A DNA stretch of 51,580 bases from JAICIG01 sp035532215. GTDB lineage: Bacteria > Planctomycetota > Planctomycetia > Pirellulales > JAICIG01. Below are positions 1-7,752 of the stretch, one piece after another. Numbering within the stretch: position 1 is the first letter of the stretch; every line of letters starts with the position of its first letter. The notes under the pieces were generated by a model that worked only from the letters and a program-made list of their open reading frames with translations, did no database searches and was not told where the DNA came from. Position numbers and translations under genes: made by a program. Where the stretch lies: NCBI GenBank assembly GCA_035532215.1, contig DATKRK010000327.1:1-51580 (forward strand), written 5' to 3'.

Positions 1-61
1 TGAAGCTGGCCAGCAAATAGCCAGCGCGTTGGTCGATGCGCCGCCAGGACGTATCGCCCGC

Positions 62-128
62 GGGGCGGCCTTCCCAGGCCGTCAGCGCTTACTCCAATGG
101 GGCGAAGGCGGCCTGGAAAGGCCGCCCC
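62..128. repeat. Imperfect inverted repeat downstream of the Nramp-like gene
   Basis: Two 19-base arms (62-80 and 110-128) are complementary with a single mismatch and enclose about 29 bases. The arms begin GGGGCGGCCTT. On the minus strand the element follows the stop of the gene at 149, so it may stabilise the transcript or act as a terminator, but no U-rich tail is visible. The first 61 bases show no coding signal I can support. Confidence 0.6.
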
Positions 129-148
129 ACAAATGAAACGTCGCCCCG

Positions 149-1618
149 CTACCCCCAGCGCTTCTGCAACTCGCCGATGAGGGAGACTGCGGCGAAGCCC
201 ATGTAAACGGCCGAAGCGCCGAGCATCATGACGATCGATCCCGGCCCAGGCCGAGCCGAGCGCGGCAAGTAGCGCAGATTGATGTACAAGGTCAACGGCA
301 CATAGACGGCCATTGCGAAACCGCCCATATAGCCCGCCTGCAACAGCACGCCGAGTTCCTGCTCTTCCGATTGGAAGTGATCGAGCGCGAAGGTGATCCC
401 GCAGCCTGCAGCCATCCAACCAAGCGCAATCAGCATGTACCACCAGTTCAGCGGGCGCTTTTGGGCGACTTTGACGTTCGTGTAAACGATATCGGAGATC
501 GATCGCGCCACGCCGTCGACCAGCGCCAACTGCGTGCTGAAGAGCGTCGCCACGCCGACCAGCAGAAAGATCGTGCGGCCGATCTTGCCCCACGCCACGC
601 CCCAGCGGCCGAAAGCTTCGCCGAGTATCAGTGACTGGTCCCAAATCAACGTGCCCTTGGCGGGCACGATGCCTTGCGGGCGGAGCACCGCCAGCGCGCC
701 GAAGATGAACAACAACAGCGTGAAGCTGTTCAGGAACCAGAAGAACAGCGCCTGGTCTTTCCGAACGCAGCGCATCCAGATGGCAAAGCGGCTGCGATTA
801 TCGCTCGTCTCGGGATAACGAAAGCCCGTGGCGGGAATCGACTCGGCGCGGCCGCGGAGCGGGTTTTGCATATCCGGAATCAGCGCGCCCATGCCCAGGT
901 TCTTGTCTCGCAGATAAAAGCTGTAAAACAGGTTCGACGTGCCGCCTGCGCCGGCGAACACGAGCCAGGTGAACAGATCGCGCGCCGACACGCCTTCGGC
1001 ACGATAGCCGAAGTTCACCGCGCCTCGGCCCAGTTCCTTCCAGGTGTCGGCCGTACCGACGGCGACCGCCACGAGGATCAGGCCGACCGTAACGATCACG
1101 ATCAACACTTCAATGGTCTTTTCCACCGAGTGGTAGATCATCTTCGGGCCGAACAGCAACGCCGCGGCGGCGCCGAAGGTAATCATTGTCCAGCACGAGT
1201 GCGAGCCCCAGAACGTTCCCGCGCCGAAGTCGGGGCCGACGAGCAGCGCCTTGAGCGCGCTGCCCGAGGCCATGGCCCAGCCCGGCGCCAGCCAGCCAAG
1301 CACGTTGAACAAGATGAACAGCGGTGCAAAACCGCGCCAAACTCGCGCGTAACCCGTGTAAACCGTCTCGCCGGTGGCGATGGTCCAGCGGCCGATCTCG
1401 AAATTGACCCACATCTGCAGGAACACGCCGAGCATGGCGGCCCAGACCATCCCCGCCCCGTACTGGGCGACCGTCAACGGCCAAACGATGATCTCGCCCG
1501 CACCGATCGAAAGACCGACCAACACCGCGCCGGGGCCGGCCAATTTCCAAAACGACGACGGCGGTTCAGGCAGATCGGCCGACTTGAAATCGGCCAGAGG
1601 TTCGAGAATTGGGCTCAT
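149..1618 (-). CDS. Nramp-like membrane transporter lacking the canonical DPGN motif
   Basis: A 489-residue polytopic inner-membrane protein with about 11-12 hydrophobic segments, resembling the Nramp family of proton-coupled divalent metal transporters. The first helix reads GPGAVLVGLSIGAGEIIVWP, where classical Nramp proteins carry DPGN as part of the metal site; here the polar centre is GAGE. I also do not see the helix-6 MPH motif. The substrate is therefore uncertain; Mn/Fe transport cannot be assumed. The start is the ATG at 1618, nine bases after the stop of a small upstream gene on the same strand (1628-1828), suggesting cotranscription. The family call is reasonably sure, the substrate is not. 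Confidence 0.8.
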   Translation of the reverse strand: MSPILEPLADFKSADLPEPPSSFWKLAGPGAVLVGLSIGAGEIIVWPLTVAQYGAGMVWAAMLGVFLQMWVNFEIGRWTIATGETVYTGYARVWRGFAPLFILFNVLGWLAPGWAMASGSALKALLVGPDFGAGTFWGSHSCWTMITFGAAAALLFGPKMIYHSVEKTIEVLIVIVTVGLILVAVAVGTADTWKELGRGAVNFGYRAEGVSARDLFTWLVFAGAGGTSNLFYSFYLRDKNLGMGALIPDMQNPLRGRAESIPATGFRYPETSDNRSRFAIWMRCVRKDQALFFWFLNSFTLLLFIFGALAVLRPQGIVPAKGTLIWDQSLILGEAFGRWGVAWGKIGRTIFLLVGVATLFSTQLALVDGVARSISDIVYTNVKVAQKRPLNWWYMLIALGWMAAGCGITFALDHFQSEEQELGVLLQAGYMGGFAMAVYVPLTLYINLRYLPRSARPGPGSIVMMLGASAVYMGFAAVSLIGELQKRWG

Positions 1619-1627
1619 CTGGGAACT

Positions 1628-1828
1628 TCAGCGATGCGAAATCTCTTGATCGCGCAGCCGCTGTTCCCAATAGCTGAATTGCGGATCGCCGAAGCAAAAG
1701 GCGAACACCGCATCGGGCAAGCCGTGCCCTTCGCGCTTGTGCGACGGAACGCGCACGACCACTGCACCGTCGCTGCGGCGTTCGAGTTTCCAGCGGTTGG
1801 CATCCATCGTTTGGCCTGGATACATCAT
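1628..1828 (-). CDS. Small conserved-looking hypothetical protein upstream of the transporter
   Basis: A 66-residue ORF directly upstream of the Nramp-like gene, ending nine bases before its start. It is soluble, charged and rich in aromatic residues (MDANRWKLERRSDGAVVVR near the N-terminus, then FCFGDPQFSYWEQRLRD). There is no signal peptide or membrane segment. An internal ATG at residue 7 could be the real start. Position and spacing suggest an operon with the transporter; function unknown. I recognise no domain. Confidence 0.55.
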   Translation of the reverse strand: MMYPGQTMDANRWKLERRSDGAVVVRVPSHKREGHGLPDAVFAFCFGDPQFSYWEQRLRDQEISHR

Positions 1829-1879
1829 AGGGGCTCGAAACCGGAGTGTTCTTCGATTGGCGCTTGCTGGGTTTACGAT

Positions 1880-1931
1880 GTAGAAGCGGCATCCCTGCCG
1901 CTTTGCGTACGCGGCAGGATGCCGCGTCTAC
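1880..1931. repeat. Short inverted repeat between ogt and the small gene
   Basis: Arms at 1880-1901 and 1911-1931 (GTAGAAGCGGCATCC and its near complement) pair over about 21 bases with one mismatch and one extra base; the loop is nine bases. It lies after the ogt stop on the minus strand and ahead of the next leftward gene. It could terminate or attenuate transcription, or be one copy of a dispersed intergenic repeat. Confidence 0.6.
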
Positions 1932-2010
1932 GTTTACGGCAGAGACTTCTCGCCCTGAATATAGCACGCACCCCACGCGGCTACGCAGGGTATTTTCCCT
2001 CATCCAGGCG

Positions 2011-2565
2011 CTAAATTCCAGGCCGAATTTCATTTCTGTCGGGGGGGCTGGCGCCAAACCCCTCTAACTCCAACAGCCGCAGCTTCATACGCACGCCTTC
2101 GCCCGCTGAATAGCCGCCCGGCTTGCCGCTCGACGCCACGACCCGGTGGCAAGGCACGACCAGCGGCGTGCGGTTGGTTCGCATCACACTTCCAACCGCT
2201 CGGGCCGCTCGCGGAAAGCCTGCCGCCTGCGCCAATTCGCCATAGGTCAGCATGCGGCCGTAACTGATCCGCCGGCACTTTTGCACGACGCGGCGTTGAA
2301 ATTCGGTCTGCGAACCGGGATCGAGTTTCACGTCCCGGAAGTCGTCCCGCGCGCCGACGGCATAGGCTTGCAGTCTCTCGCTCAGTTCCGAACTCTCCTG
2401 GCCGATCGTCGCGCCTGCGGCGAGCCGTTGCTCAAGCGCCGCCAGCGCCTTTTCGGGCGACGCCAGTCCGAAAGAGAGCTGAATCAGCGTTGGTCCCCGA
2501 GTTTGCACGGCCATCCACCCGAGCGCCGAAGGAAATACGGCGAGGCGATCGGCGTCCTCGTCCAT
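2011..2565 (-). CDS. ogt: Methylated-DNA--protein-cysteine S-methyltransferase
   Basis: A 184-residue suicide DNA repair protein that removes alkyl groups from O6 of guanine and transfers them to its own cysteine. The active-site motif PCHRV is present at residues 138-142 (acceptor Cys139), preceded by the helix-turn-helix stretch YGRMLTYGELAQAAGFPRA and followed by GGYSAGEGVRMKLRLLELEG, all typical of the family. Residues 1-85 are the variable N-terminal domain; no Ada-type regulatory cysteines are present, so this is the Ogt/MGMT form. Length is normal. It stands alone on the minus strand. Confidence 0.93.
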   Translation of the reverse strand: MDEDADRLAVFPSALGWMAVQTRGPTLIQLSFGLASPEKALAALEQRLAAGATIGQESSELSERLQAYAVGARDDFRDVKLDPGSQTEFQRRVVQKCRRISYGRMLTYGELAQAAGFPRAARAVGSVMRTNRTPLVVPCHRVVASSGKPGGYSAGEGVRMKLRLLELEGFGASPPDRNEIRPGI

Positions 2566-2673
2566 CGCGTCGACTCCTTTCAGCGGCCCGGCGTCGCCGC
2601 GCCGGAATTCAGGAAATTGCGGGCCACGTCTTCAACAGCAAGCGGCCCATGGATTTAGTGATTCGTCCAGCTT

Positions 2674-2703
2674 TTGACAGTATCTGCCGCGGCATTCTAT
2701 ACT
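2674..2703 (+). promoter_or_regulatory. Sigma70-type promoter for the gene at 2813
   Basis: TTGACA at 2674-2679 and TATACT at 2698-2703 are separated by 18 bases. This is a nearly perfect -35/-10 pair, about 100 bases upstream of the start at 2813, in otherwise GC-rich sequence. Confidence 0.7.
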
Positions 2704-2812
2704 GCAAGCTACGCGCTTCCGAGGCACGCAAGGCGGCTGCCGCGAGGCGCAGTCCGGCAAGGCGCCGGCGGACTCACATGGCACACGATGGCCAGAAGGG
2801 ACAATTCGAGCG

Positions 2813-3556
2813 ATGAACGGCTACCAAGCTTTGTGCGACGATTTCTACGTTAACATGAACCTTAGCACGGAGATGGAGCTGCCGAACAATCGCGAAACGG
2901 TGCTGCATTACTTCGAACGGATTCAGAAGAAATACCCCACGATGCGCAACTTCTACTGCCGCGAAAAAGGGGATTTTGTCCTGGAGGAAGACAAGGACCG
3001 GGGGCAATACCGCTGGGCGACCATCGAAAACCGCCGCGTTTGTTCGGGGCATGTGAATCCTGAAGCAATCGAAGACGCACTCGATCAGCATCGCTTGGCT
3101 CTGGAACTGGCGCCTTATATGCTCTCGGTCAGCCCTTTGGACTGCGAGGCGCTCGATCTCTTGTTCGGGTTCGACTTTACGTATCGCGGCAACCACAACC
3201 AATTGGTCGCCGAGGCGCTGGGGGTCAGCCCCGCCATGGAGCGGATGCTCGACCTGCCGGGCGGCACGGTGATCAATTACGAGCCTTCGCTCACGCTGGC
3301 GCTCGACGAGGACTGTCGCACGCAATGCCGGCTGAGCATCGAGACCCGAACGAACGCCTACCAGGTACGGACGGGCGATTACCCCGAAGAGCAGCTCAGC
3401 GTCTATCTGACCGGGCGGCAGTACGGCAGCCTGGGGCCCGACACGACGTATGTCTCGGCGCTGGAGAACCTGACGCGAATCTGCCACGAAATGGTCGATA
3501 ACTACGTGATTGAAAACGTGTTGCGCCCGCTGGCCCGAACGATTGCGATGAAGTAG
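2813..3556 (+). CDS. Uncharacterised soluble protein paired with an aminotransferase
   Basis: A 247-residue protein with no signal peptide or membrane helix. I do not recognise its family. The middle part (residues about 85-190) reads like a compact alpha/beta domain, with LALELAPYMLSVSPLDCEAL, then FDFTYRGNHNQLVAEALG, then an acidic stretch around LALDEDCRTQCRLSIETRTNAY. The start codon is preceded by AAGGGA (2796-2801), and the gene sits about 100 bases behind a strong promoter. Only three bases separate its stop from the aminotransferase start at 3560, so the two are almost certainly cotranscribed and probably functionally linked. Function unknown. Confidence 0.85.
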   Translation: MNGYQALCDDFYVNMNLSTEMELPNNRETVLHYFERIQKKYPTMRNFYCREKGDFVLEEDKDRGQYRWATIENRRVCSGHVNPEAIEDALDQHRLALELAPYMLSVSPLDCEALDLLFGFDFTYRGNHNQLVAEALGVSPAMERMLDLPGGTVINYEPSLTLALDEDCRTQCRLSIETRTNAYQVRTGDYPEEQLSVYLTGRQYGSLGPDTTYVSALENLTRICHEMVDNYVIENVLRPLARTIAMK

Positions 3557-3559
3557 TCC

Positions 3560-4822
3560 ATGCCGATCACCTACAGCCAGTTCGCCCGCGGCGTTCGCGT
3601 CGAGACCGCTTTCAACGTGTTGGCCGTGGCCAAGCGGCTGAAAGCCCAAGGCAAAGAGATCATCGAACTGGAAATCGGCGATAGCCCGTTTCCTTCGACC
3701 GCCTCGGCCAAAGCGGCCGGCCTGGCGGCCATTCGCGACGATGTGTCGCACTACTGCCCTTCGATCGGCATCAACGAACTGCGCGAAGCGGCGGCCGCTT
3801 ACGTCCAGACGGAGCATGGCATTCAGGCGACTGCCGCGAATGTGGTCGTCGGTCCAGGCGCGAAAGTCTTCGAGCTGCTGTTTTGCGAAGCGTTTTTGAA
3901 TCCCGGCGACGGGGTCCTAGTCTTTAGTCCGCATTTTCCCACGTATTTGCCCAATATTGCGCGTCGCGGCGCCCGGGCCTGGCTGGCCGACCTGAAGCAG
4001 TCGCACGACTTTCGCCCCGATCTGGCCGACGTCGAACACTTTTTGAATCAGGATCCGCATCCCAAGGCGATCTTTCTCAACAGCCCGCACAATCCGACGG
4101 GCGGAGTCGCCGCCGAAGAAGACCTCGCCCGGCTGGCCGACCTGCTCCGCGGTCGCGACATCGCCGTGTTCAGCGACGAGCCGTACGACCAGATGGTGTG
4201 GCGCGGCCGGCACCATTCGATTTTGGCCCAACCGGGCATGTTCGAGCAGGCGGTGGCGGCCTATACGTTCAGCAAGTCGTATAGCATGAGCGGCTGGCGC
4301 GTCGGTTTCGCCGTTAGCAGTCCGGCCACGACGGAGCTATTCGGAACGCTGTTGAACACGTCGCTGTCGTGCGTGGCGCCGCTGGCCCAACTGGCCGCCG
4401 CGGCGGCGCTCAAGTCCGACCGCGAAGAGCGCGACCGCACCATGCGATTGTTCTATCGCAAGGTGGACTTGATGGCCGCGGGCTTGAACCGCATCGAAGG
4501 GCTCCGCTGTCTCGAACCAAGTGCGACGTTCTATCTGTTTCCCAACGTGGCGCCGATCTGCAACCGCTTGAAAATCACCTCGCACGGCTTGGCGATGTAT
4601 CTGCTGGAAGCCGCCGACGACGACTTGGGCGTCGCGTGTCTGGGAGGCGAGTCGTTTGGCGAAGCAGGCGCCGGGTTCTTGCGCTTCAGTTGCGCCGAGC
4701 CCGACGAACGGCTGGAACAGGCGCTGGCCTTTCTGCCCGCGGCCTTTTCCCGCGAGGAGCGCGCCGCCAAGTTTCTGGCCGATCGGCCCCAATACCGGTT
4801 GCAACGATCGTATCCGGTATAG
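3560..4822 (+). CDS. Fold-type I PLP-dependent aminotransferase (class I/II)
   Basis: A 420-residue cytosolic aminotransferase of the aspartate aminotransferase superfamily. Visible PLP-site residues: Asn in NSPHNPTGG (residues 174-182), Asp206 and Tyr209 in SDEPYD, and the Schiff-base lysine Lys239 in TFSKSYSMSGWRVGF. The C-terminal small domain ends with FLRFSCAEPDERLEQAL, where the FLR arginine would bind the substrate carboxylate. The amino-acid substrate cannot be read from the sequence. It follows the unknown gene at 2813 by three bases, as second gene of a two-gene operon. The hairpin array at 4849 begins shortly after its stop. Confidence 0.9.
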   Translation: MPITYSQFARGVRVETAFNVLAVAKRLKAQGKEIIELEIGDSPFPSTASAKAAGLAAIRDDVSHYCPSIGINELREAAAAYVQTEHGIQATAANVVVGPGAKVFELLFCEAFLNPGDGVLVFSPHFPTYLPNIARRGARAWLADLKQSHDFRPDLADVEHFLNQDPHPKAIFLNSPHNPTGGVAAEEDLARLADLLRGRDIAVFSDEPYDQMVWRGRHHSILAQPGMFEQAVAAYTFSKSYSMSGWRVGFAVSSPATTELFGTLLNTSLSCVAPLAQLAAAAALKSDREERDRTMRLFYRKVDLMAAGLNRIEGLRCLEPSATFYLFPNVAPICNRLKITSHGLAMYLLEAADDDLGVACLGGESFGEAGAGFLRFSCAEPDERLEQALAFLPAAFSREERAAKFLADRPQYRLQRSYPV

Positions 4823-4848
4823 CAACGGCGCCCGCCGTGATGCACAGA

Positions 4849-5128
4849 AGGGCCGGGCGCCCTTGCGCGGAACGGGTTTCATGGAGTTCCGGGCGCCCTC
4901 GCCCGAAATGGGTTTCATGGAGGTCCGGGCGCCCTCGCCCGAAATGGACCGGCTTCATGGAGGTCCGGGCGCCCTCGCCCGAAATGGGCGATGCGCCGGG
5001 CGAGGGCGCCTGGACCTCCATCGTCTCGCGCCGGGCGAGGGCGCCCGGACCTCCCTAGCCGGCGCCGGGCGAGGGCGCCCGGCCCTCCATCGTCTCGCGC
5101 CGGGCGAGGGCGCCCGGACCTCCATCGT
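4849..5128. repeat. Array of REP-like GC-rich hairpin units in two opposing blocks
   Basis: About eight copies of a ~24-35 base unit built on GGTCCGGGCGCCCTCGCCCG. Each unit is itself a hairpin: CCGGGCG and CGCCCGG arms around a four-base CCCT/AGGG loop. The first four (near 4851, 4886, 4922, 4961; the first degenerate) point one way. The last four (near 4994, 5029, 5063, 5098) are in the reverse orientation, so the whole array can also fold about a centre near 4990. Proline/arginine-rich ORFs across it (for example RAPSPG) are artefacts of the repeat. It separates the aminotransferase operon from the gene at 5265. Confidence 0.85.
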
Positions 5129-5264
5129 CTTGCAAAGGCAGCCGGCCCTCCAAAACGCTGGCGTGAAGCCGGAGAAAAATCGGCGTGCGGCCCTGCTCTC
5201 GGCGCCGTTTGGCATAGACTACCAACAGGGGCAGGTGTTTCCCCCCTTGCCAAGGCGCCACGCC

Positions 5265-5741
5265 ATGCGAGAAGCCGAACGCAGGCCGTCCTATGTCGAT
5301 CCCGCCGTGCAAGGCGCGTTTTTGACGCGCGCCGTGATCTATTGGCTGGCCTGCGTGACGTGCCTGGCCATGATGCTGCTCACGACCGGCATGCTGTCCG
5401 ATCCCGCCCGCACGTTGGACCCTTACGTGGGCAGCTACTGGTTTCGCTTGCTGCCGGCGCTGGTGATCGCGCTGGTGCTGTTGCCGGCGATGGCCTTCGA
5501 CATGGCTCGCCTAGCCAATCGTCTGGCCTCGCCGCTGGTTCGGCTTCGCAAAGTCATGCGCGGCGCGGCTCAAGGCCAGCCGATGGCGCCGATTCGCCTG
5601 CGCGAGGGCGATTTCTGGGCCGATTTCGCCGAGGATCTCAATCTGGTGCTCGCCCGCTTGCAGGAGATCGAAGCTTCTCATGCAGCCCGCCCCGATTGCG
5701 GCTCGGCCGATCGGAAACTCGTCGACGCGATGCACGGGTAG
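5265..5741 (+). CDS. Two-helix membrane protein with a HAMP-like cytoplasmic segment
   Basis: A 158-residue protein starting at the ATG at 5265; longer readings upstream run into the repeat array and are rejected. Two hydrophobic segments (about residues 23-45 and 62-82) are followed by a segment reading LASPLVRLRKVMRGAAQGQP, a typical HAMP AS1-like helix after a membrane helix, and then a second amphipathic helix DFAEDLNLVLARLQEIE. No kinase, cyclase or methyl-accepting domain follows, so the HAMP-like part would be a stand-alone signalling or scaffolding module. The downstream gene at 5838 is in the same direction with about 96 bases between. Function unknown. Confidence 0.72.
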   Translation: MREAERRPSYVDPAVQGAFLTRAVIYWLACVTCLAMMLLTTGMLSDPARTLDPYVGSYWFRLLPALVIALVLLPAMAFDMARLANRLASPLVRLRKVMRGAAQGQPMAPIRLREGDFWADFAEDLNLVLARLQEIEASHAARPDCGSADRKLVDAMHG

Positions 5742-5837
5742 CGAGCCCGCCAGGCGGCCGCTTGATCCCGCGCGATGGACTCGGTCTGCGTGCAATGCTC
5801 ACTAACGCGGATCAGGCCGAGGCGTTAGAATGCCTGC

Positions 5838-7121
5838 ATGTCGCTCGAAGAAGCCGCGGAACCGGAGACTGAGATCGCCATTCCCGCGGCGCCGCTGCAC
5901 GATCCCTACGCCGTGTTGCGATTGCCGAATTTTCGGCTGTACCTGATCGGCAATGCCCTGGCGGTCTTCGGCATGCAGATGCAGACGGTGGCCGTCGGCT
6001 GGGACATTTACAAGCGCACCCACGAACCGTTCGATCTCGGGCTGGTCGGGCTGATGCAGTTTCTGCCGATCGGCGTGCTGACCTTGCCCGCCGGACGCGT
6101 CGCCGATCTGCTCAACCGCAAGCGGATCATCATGGCCTCGATGCTTGGGCTGGGGTGCTGTTCGCTGGGGCTGTCGTGGATTTCAGCGCACCAGGGAGCG
6201 GTGTTTTGGATGTACGTCTGCCTGCTGGCCAGCGGCGTGGCGCGGGCCTTTCTGCAGCCAGCCAAGTCGTCGTTCTTGCCGCAGATCGTACCTCGCGGGC
6301 ACTTCGCGACCGCTGTCACCTGGAACATGGGCGCGTTTCACCTGGCCGCCGTGGTGGGCCCGGCCGCCGGCGGATTCATGATCGCCTGGCTCGGGCGGGC
6401 CACGGAGGTCTATCTGCTCGACGCCGCATCGGCGCTCGTGTTTCTCGCCCTGCTCACGCTGGTCGCCAGCCCGCCGCACGTCGCTTCGGTCGAAGCGCTC
6501 GGTTGGCGGTCGTTTTCCGCCGGGGCGGAATTCGTCTGGGGCAACAAAGTGATCCTCGGCGCCATGACGCTCGACATGTTCGCCGTGCTGTTGGGCGGCG
6601 CCGTAGCCATGCTGCCGGTCTACGCCGAAGACATTCTCCACGTCGGCGCCACGGGGCTGGGCTGGATGCAGGCCGCGCCGGCCATCGGGGCTTTGCTGAC
6701 CTCGTTCGTCCTGGCCCATCGGCCGCCGATCGAGCGGGCCGGCCCGACCATGCTCTGGACCGTCGCTGGCTTCGGCGCGGCCACGATCGTGTTCGGCTGG
6801 TCTCGCTGGTATTACCTTTCGCTGGCGATGCTGTTTCTCGCCGGGGCCTTCGATACGGTCAGCGTCGTGATCCGCCACACGCTCGTGCAATTGCTCACGC
6901 CCGATGAAATGCGAGGCCGCGTTTCCGCGATCAACGGGATGTTCATCGGCGCCTCGAACGAGCTGGGCCGCTTCGAGTCGGGACTGGCCGCCAAATTGTT
7001 CGGCAGCGCCGTGTTTTCGGTCGTCTCCGGCGGCATTGGTACGCTGGCCGTCGTCGCTCTCGTGGCAAAGCTCTGGCCGCAACTCACCCGCTACGGCCGG
7101 CTGGACGGAAAAGAGCAATAG
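5838..7121 (+). CDS. MFS transporter of the enterobactin-exporter (MFS_3) type
   Basis: A 427-residue inner-membrane protein with about 12 predicted helices. The N-terminus reads PNFRLYLIGNALAVFGMQMQ, the usual first-helix entry of the MFS_3/EntS-like group. The loop between helices 2 and 3 carries GRVADLLNRKRI, the MFS signature loop, and the central region ends at a repeat of the fold near residue 220. Members export siderophores, macrolides or other small molecules; the substrate here is not predictable. No regulator is adjacent. Confidence 0.87.
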   Translation: MSLEEAAEPETEIAIPAAPLHDPYAVLRLPNFRLYLIGNALAVFGMQMQTVAVGWDIYKRTHEPFDLGLVGLMQFLPIGVLTLPAGRVADLLNRKRIIMASMLGLGCCSLGLSWISAHQGAVFWMYVCLLASGVARAFLQPAKSSFLPQIVPRGHFATAVTWNMGAFHLAAVVGPAAGGFMIAWLGRATEVYLLDAASALVFLALLTLVASPPHVASVEALGWRSFSAGAEFVWGNKVILGAMTLDMFAVLLGGAVAMLPVYAEDILHVGATGLGWMQAAPAIGALLTSFVLAHRPPIERAGPTMLWTVAGFGAATIVFGWSRWYYLSLAMLFLAGAFDTVSVVIRHTLVQLLTPDEMRGRVSAINGMFIGASNELGRFESGLAAKLFGSAVFSVVSGGIGTLAVVALVAKLWPQLTRYGRLDGKEQ

Positions 7122-7253
7122 GGGGCCATAGGCCAAAGCTCTTCCCTTGCCGAGCCCCGCCATCGCCCGCCGTCTTTTTGAGCTAGAGTTGTTTAGTGGC
7201 ATCGTCTGCCAGCTTAGGTAAATAGCACCAGAACAAACGAAAGGGAGCATTCC

Positions 7254-7370
7254 GTGTCAGATCGATCAAGGCGACTCCTCGCACGTTTGCTTTCGGAATT
7301 CTACGCGTTCTTTGGTTTGGCGACGTTGGCCGGATACATTTTGTCGCGTTTCGCGGTGGCCTTCGATTAG
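7254..7370 (+). CDS. Tiny putative membrane protein (38 aa)
   Basis: A GTG-initiated ORF preceded by AAAGGGAG (about 7240-7247) with good spacing. The product has a basic N-terminus (SDRSRRLLARLL), then a single hydrophobic stretch FYAFFGLATLAGYILSRFAVAF, the layout of a small single-pass inner-membrane protein. I base the call on ribosome site plus composition; no homologue is known to me. The rest of 7371-7616 holds nothing I can support. Confidence 0.45.
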   Translation: MSDRSRRLLARLLSEFYAFFGLATLAGYILSRFAVAFD

Positions 7371-7616
7371 CAAGGGGAAGCGGCCGCAATTCGCGGTCGT
7401 CGGCAGGCCCGCACTTCATTATCAGGGATTTAAAGTCATGCCTTCGGGCGTCCCTATCCGCACGGCTCAACTGCCGCCGCAGTTGTTGCCGGTCCGCAAA
7501 GCTCCCCAGCCGCGGAAACTCGTCCGCCGTTGAGTCGTACGAGACATCGGCTTCTCCGGCCTCGGGCGAGATCCAGGTAATCGAATGACGCCCGGCGACG
7601 GCGGCTCCGCGCCGCT

Positions 7617-7752
7617 TAGCCCGGATTATTCATCAGCCCAGCTATTACTTGACAAAGCGCTCCATACAAACCCGAAGCGCCAGCGAGGTAAGTGCGTTGC
7701 TCCGCCTCGCTTGCGCTTCGGGTTGGTGTGGGCTGATGAATAATCCGGGTTA
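7617..7752. repeat. Palindromic repeat family A, copy 1 (MITE-like)
   Basis: A ~136-base element with 24-base terminal inverted repeats (7617-7640 and 7729-7752, TAGCCCGGATTATTCATC, one mismatch). Inside are further inverted arms around AACCCGAAGCG, so nearly the whole element can fold on itself. A second, inverted copy is at 50205-50339. Its spurious translation contains TRSASE. The right end supplies the stop codon of the cardiolipin synthase gene (7750-7752). Confidence 0.88.

Noticed and set aside
674..2014. Long plus-strand ORF (446 codons) opposite the Nramp-like gene
   Set aside because: It is rich in Arg, Ala and His with no domain, and runs antisense to a well supported membrane protein. 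Typical GC-driven shadow frame.
4849..5128. CRISPR array
   Set aside because: Unit spacing is irregular, the repeats are hairpins in two orientations with no unique spacers, and there are no cas genes in the window.
4656..5253. Several Arg/Pro-rich ORFs across the hairpin array (RAPSPG, GRPRP motifs)
   Set aside because: They are translations of the repeat unit in both orientations and have no independent support.
7438..7533. 31-codon frame MPSGVPIRTAQ after the tiny membrane protein
   Set aside because: A weak ribosome-like site exists but the product is a short basic/proline peptide with no sign of being protein-coding.
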